Source: Clarkia xantiana subsp. parviflora (taxonomy: Eukaryota; Streptophyta; Magnoliopsida; Myrtales; Onagraceae). From it: 64,000 nucleotides of DNA. Location: contig JAPTYO010000017.1 in NCBI GenBank assembly GCA_036873135.1, positions 992,001 through 1,056,000 of the forward strand, written 5' to 3'. Positions 59,318 to 64,000 of the stretch are shown piece by piece (within the stretch, counting starts at the first letter, position 1; each line of letters starts with the position of its first letter). The position numbers were made by a program, and so were the translations under genes. A model generated the notes under the pieces. It did no database searches and was not told the origin of the DNA. It was given only the letters and a program-made list of their open reading frames with translations.

Positions 59318-61300
59318 ATGACAGGAAGACGTACGAAGAAGGCGGGGGCAGACAAGCCGAAGCCGACGAGAAGCTAACCAGGACTTTCTCACATTCCAGA
59401 TGCAGAGTCTTCTGCCTCCTCCATGTCAACCGCAAATGCGCCTTCCGCGCAGCATGGTCCCGACGTCCCGAACGAGATACCAGTGCACGAGTTCGAGCAA
59501 AGGACCGAAAGGAACGAAGAGTTCCCATACGAGATGCCAGCTGACGGAGTGCAGCAGCAAGCAAGAGGCGCAGGCAACCTGCCACCAGTAACACCATCCA
59601 TGATGGATGCGCTTGAAGAACTTATCGCATTCAGGGAGACTCTAAAGAATCAAGGATACGCCGTATCCTCCATGCCAACAAGCAGTGTGCCTTCCGCACA
59701 ACATGGCCTTGAAGTCCAGAATACGATGTACATTGCATCCCTTTCAGAAAAGATGACAAGCGTGCACGAGATCCATGGAGACTTGGATGCTGGAGAAGAG
59801 AAGTCATACGAGCAAGCAGGGTACGTTGCAAAGAAATGCACAAGTCCCAGGATGCCGACATGAAGTATGCGGAAATGAAGTATGCCGACAAAAGGATGCC
59901 GTAATGAAGGATGCTGCCATAAAAGAAGTCATTGGTTTCTCATCAATTTACAAAGAGCTCAATGTGCACCACGACGCCTTGGTCATAACCGCGCAGAAGC
60001 CGACAAGAAGTCAACTTGGATCCTCCCACATGCCTGTTGCCTAATCCAATGCCTTCTTCATGCCAACAAGAAATGCGCCCTTCGCACAGTATGACCAAGG
60101 AGTCCACAATGCAAAGCACGTTACACCCCCGCTGGGATTTGAGCCTAAGGAGCACATCAATAAAGAATTTATTTACGGGATGCCATAAGCGGGAGTCCCT
60201 CAATATGAAGGTGTCAACCCGCCACTACCTATCACTCCTACCATGATGGCCGCGCTCGAAGAACTGCTTGCATTCCGAAGGATGCAAAGGAACCAAGGAT
60301 ATGCCCCGCCACCACCACCTCCGCCTCCAAACAACGGACAAACCGAGGGGACAAGAGCAATGTCTCGAAACACAAGTCATCAAGACATACCGCGCCAAGG
60401 AGTAGGGGGGCATTACACGGAAGGTACCTTCCAGTACTGACAAACAAGGCAAGGATTTGCGCGCTCATACAACCCGTATATGATAGCACAACACCAAGAA
60501 GGGACATGGAGACAACCTCCAACCTCTCGCTCAAAAAGGCACAAGGAAGGTTCCTCCATGTTGACAAGCCAAGACGAGGCTGACATCCGTCACAAGGAGG
60601 GATGGAGAAAACCTGTTGATGACGATGATGTCCCAATCGCGGGACTTACAACAAGAACATTGAAGGAAATAATTGAGGAAAAGATGAACGCTTCCTGGAA
60701 AAAGAGACAACAAAAACAAAAGATGCCATTCCAGTAAGGCGTCCAAAGGCACAAAGAGACCAATCTCACCAAATGTGTTCCACTGAACACACCTCTGTCT
60801 GTCATCTTGAAAGAAATGAAAGAGACCAAGCTGTGGAAAAAGCCCTCTAAATTCCGCAAGGGCCCATTGGGAAAAGATGAAAGCAATTGGTGTGAAAATC
60901 ACGAAGTGTATGGCCACGAGACGGACAGCAGTGTCAGCCTAAGATTCCATGTAAACAGTTTCATCTTAAAAGGAGAAATGAAGAAGTATATCGACCAAAG
61001 CAACAAAAGCATCAAAAGAAGTCTCATGTGGAGTCTTCAGGAAAAGGCAAAGGAAAAGAAAAGGCGAATAATAATCCACCTCTCACAAAGCGTGAGAAAA
61101 ACAACGTTATTCAGGGAACCAATTATGACGACTTCTACAGTCCTTGGAGCATGAAGGTGGAAGAAACAAATGTTAAACTCCCGGAAAAATAGCTTCCCAG
61201 TCCACTTGAGCCAATGACTGCCTTCCTTGGCAAGAACGTTGAAGAACGATGCAAGCACCATAAAACTGGGGGGGCATAACACCAACATTTGTTCATCCCC
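59318..61300 (+). pseudogene. gag: gag of element F (stops and frameshifts)
   Basis: ATG at 59318 (MTGRRTKKAGADKPKP). TAA near 59373 replaces the Gln codon seen in E. The N-terminal region with PSAQHG..VQNT and ALEEL.AFRE is present more than once (59423-59700 and 60045-60300), an internal duplication. Next come the Pro-rich linker, TGLTTRTLKEIIEEK-type sequence (60640-60690) and CVPLNTPLSVILKE, with the capsid core missing exactly as in E. The zinc-knuckle-like WCENHEVYGHETDSSVSL has Ser where G has Cys. After NVIQG a short tail ends near 61280. No pol follows. Confidence 0.78.
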
Positions 61301-63715
61301 AAGGGTGGAGAATGAAGAGCTTAACACGCTAGATGCACTGAGGAACTATGTGGCACGTGGCAGAATCAACTTGCCGACAAGTCACCTATGAAGACGTCAA
61401 ACACAACTTATGCTTATTAGCCTTAGTACTTTTCAAAAAGAGCGATCAGTTGACGCCTTCTTGTAATCTGTTCTATGAACTCCAAAATATCTAATGAAGG
61501 TTAAATCTAGTTTCGTAGGTACCTTATTGGACTATGCTCATTACTTTGTAATAAAACCAAAAGAAACACACATATTAATCGCGTCAACAACACAAGCTAT
61601 CGCACTAGGAACAACAAACGACTTAGGCCATATAACACCCATATGTGTATTATCAACACCAAGCATCGCCCACAAAAGACGATACCTCCTACTTAAACAA
61701 GGTCCAGGTAACAAAAATTATTGCCAAAGGTAAACTCAGGTATGAGATAACAACTTCACAATAGTACTACTATGAATAAAGCAGACCACTCAAGTAGGAC
61801 AACTACTCAGGGTAGCCTGGTTTAGTCAAAACAGAATCCAAGCTGAACGGAACAGACTAGTCGCGAATAGTCTGATCCATTCATATTGGCATTGCAGGCG
61901 ATAGAGCCATATGAAGAGATTTATAACTCCATTCTATTCCTTAACCAATATATATCTCAAAGTATTGTGACTAATTTGAGACAGGTTATATGTACATCCA
62001 AGAGATATCTCAATGACACATCTTATCTAGAGAACAACACTAGGAGCTGCTGTATGCAACACTCTCTGGAATTCTCTATCTATGAACATTCTACTTAGGC
62101 ATCTAAGCCGAGTAATGGTTGCGTATATGTCATTTGCATCATCACAACAAGTCTCTAACTCGCAACATCTCGGCGAATATTCTACTCAAACATCAACTCT
62201 TCCCTTGGAAACAATATCAAGCACACTATCATATATACGTATGTGCATCACGCCAAGGAAGCATCGACGTGTATCGACTAAAGGATGCATACAGCAATGA
62301 ATAGTCTCTCTTTGTACGTACATATTCACAAGCACATATAGTGGGTGGTACTTGAAAAGCTTCGCTCCCGACATATCCGCACTTATGACATCTACACTAA
62401 GGGAAGTTTCTAGACAACGAAGGGATCCTCGTATCAGATTCCTTTACTCTATTTATTTTATGCATTTGTTAAAAAGAAATTCATAACTCCATATTTTTAC
62501 AAAACTTACAAACATTGCAACTATCTGACAAAACACAATACTGTAAGTAGGTACATACTACACTATGATTACTACATTGGATCTGCGCCAGGTAGCAACC
62601 TATGCGCATAATATCTACTTCAACAATACAAGCTAAACACTATGTGTAACGAGGAACTTATGGCATACAACGCCAACATATCTATTATCTACACCAACAA
62701 GGAGTTTATTTCTCCATCTATAACAACGTCTATATCAAGAAGATGTCAGCAACACAAAGCCATCACGCTATGTGCACCGTCAACTTATATGTGGCGATGA
62801 CAACTTGCGGATGATCTACAAAAAGGGACTTATAAAATTCTCTACTCAAAGTGACGACTATTCGAAAGGCGTCAACAACAAGCAATATCTTGGATAAACA
62901 CCAACATTTACTATCAAAAGTAGCATGCTGCAGTATCCTCTTTGCAAGGGCAAACCCCATGTTTACTTCTAAAAAATGGCATGCTGCGAAATGCTCTTAG
63001 AGGCAAATCGTCATGTTCATAGCCATTCCCTGCATACAAACCAGGATGCGGCACTTAGGTGGGACTAATCACCCCATCGTGGCGGAAGTCCTCTTGTTAG
63101 ACGACAACCCCACATATCTACAAAGTATGTATATCACTCTTAAGGGTTCATACGCCATGAAGATAAATTCCTTGTTAGGATGGCTTCATGTACACTCAAA
63201 CTATACATATCCTCTTAAGGATGCAGACATAAAGAAGACTTGTACCGTAAGTGGGCATGCTTCATTCAAAAACGCTAGCAGGAACGCACCCTATTTGAAA
63301 AACTCACCAAACTTACAAGTTGAGTCTTGTACAACGTCGCCTTAGAGTGGAACTAAGAGACGGTATAAACTTAAGTCTTCCTTCGTCAAGACGACTCTGC
63401 TACATGTCAAGGGCCAAGTGCCAAGTACATTACTACATGCAATGCTATAAGTACCCAGTGTACGCATCTTGCCATGCCTTGGAATCTAGCCAAGAGGGGC
63501 GCTCATAGCACTCAACAATGCGCGACATACAGTCGCAACTACGGACATCATGCTCATCATCTAAGGATATATATCTTATCATGCAAGTCCAGTACATACG
63601 GACAGTGAAGATAACTCAAGGGTTCAACATACTGGAAGCAGACAACTTAATACCAACCAGGAGCGCGACATAACTCTTCAACATGGGCGCGACAAGTAGC
63701 AATGCAATGCTTATC
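61300..63715. other. Non-coding internal region of element F
   Basis: Homologous in reverse to E 29860-32912 and in part to D 35900-37400. No conserved long frame. Holds a copy of the catgctgcagtatcctctttgcaagggcaa phrase near 62922, related to the D repeat at 36947. Confidence 0.5.
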
Positions 63716-63997
63716 TCAATGGGAGGAACGCTCCTCCTTGGGCCGGTCCCTCGACCGGGGGGCAGAAGGCGCCACTACACGACCCTCAACTCTATTCCCT
63801 TTATCGCAAGAAGGAGTTGGCACGGTCGCACTCGGCATAGAGAACTTAGAATCGCTCGAGGAACGCAACCGTGCGACTGATCTTTTGAGAATTGTGCAAA
63901 AGCTAGGAACTACAACCACGCGTTCAGTCACATGTACGGAGCAACTTGCAAACAAAAGCAACATGAAAGCAACAACTTGGAAAATTAACAAGTTCAA
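63716..63997 (-). pseudogene. Antisense aORF remnant of element F
   Basis: Encodes VHVTERVVVVPS, LKRSVARLRSSSDSK and APRSRDRPKEER, the counterpart of the E exon at 29532-29795 and of the D exon at 39755-39546. The donor position reads gataag instead of gtaag. The window ends inside the upstream part. Confidence 0.55.
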
Positions 63998-64000
63998 AGA

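Larger units (their letters stand above)
58583..64000 (+). mobile_element. Element F: second copy of the E family, truncated by the window edge
   Basis: LTR, PBS, gag and more than 2.5 kb without pol, in the same order as E. The antisense exon at 63997-63716 sits as in E. The 66-bp minisatellite of E would lie just beyond the window end. Confidence 0.85.

Overview
The window looks like nuclear heterochromatin from a flowering plant. It is built almost entirely of LTR retrotransposons inserted into one another, and I found no convincing host gene, rRNA gene or tRNA gene. The case rests on TG...CA long terminal repeats, 5-bp target-site duplications (TSDs), tRNA primer-binding sites (PBS), polypurine tracts (PPT) and gag-pol motifs of Ty3/gypsy type. 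A downstream second RNase H domain places the coding elements in the plant Tat group.

Layout, left to right. (1) 1-5598: 3' part of Tat element C. Its integrase remnant, 27-bp repeat array and 3' UTR form a block that is tandemly repeated (period 2638, then 2234 bp) and runs off the left edge; an LTR closes it. (2) 5604-8332: remnant I, minus strand (gag N-terminus, PBS, LTR). (3) 8333-9374: unassigned. (4) 9380-20247: complete but decayed Tat element A, plus strand, TSD aatca. (5) 20253-23978: unassigned DNA, a diverged repeat X in inverted copies, and a copia-type LTR (H1). (6) 23979-42675: element D, plus strand, without pol and almost without gag, split by element E (26026-35267, minus, TSD ggaac), which has gag but no pol. 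(7) 42676-43499: a third copy of X. (8) 43500-46132: LTR and gag of element G. (9) A copia-type LTR (H2) follows G and is split by Tat element B (46556-57786, minus, TSD ggggg), the best preserved element, with a 1468-codon open stretch. (10) 57932-58582: 3' UTR of H2. (11) 58583-64000: element F, plus, a relative of E, running off the right edge.

The Tat elements share one plan: gag-pol in sense, a 27-bp-type tandem array, then a convergent antisense gene (aORF) with its own TATA box and conserved splice sites, then PPT and LTR. D, E and F also carry an antisense gene of similar design. No element here is intact. B alone keeps RT and the integrase DDE triad, but it has nonsense codons and substitutions at key residues. 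Many nonsense codons fit C-to-T decay of methylated DNA. The least ordinary items are the higher-order tandem amplification at the left edge, the intron-bearing antisense genes converging on arrays, the Arg-Ser dipeptide tract at the gag-protease junction, and a 66-bp palindromic minisatellite inside E.
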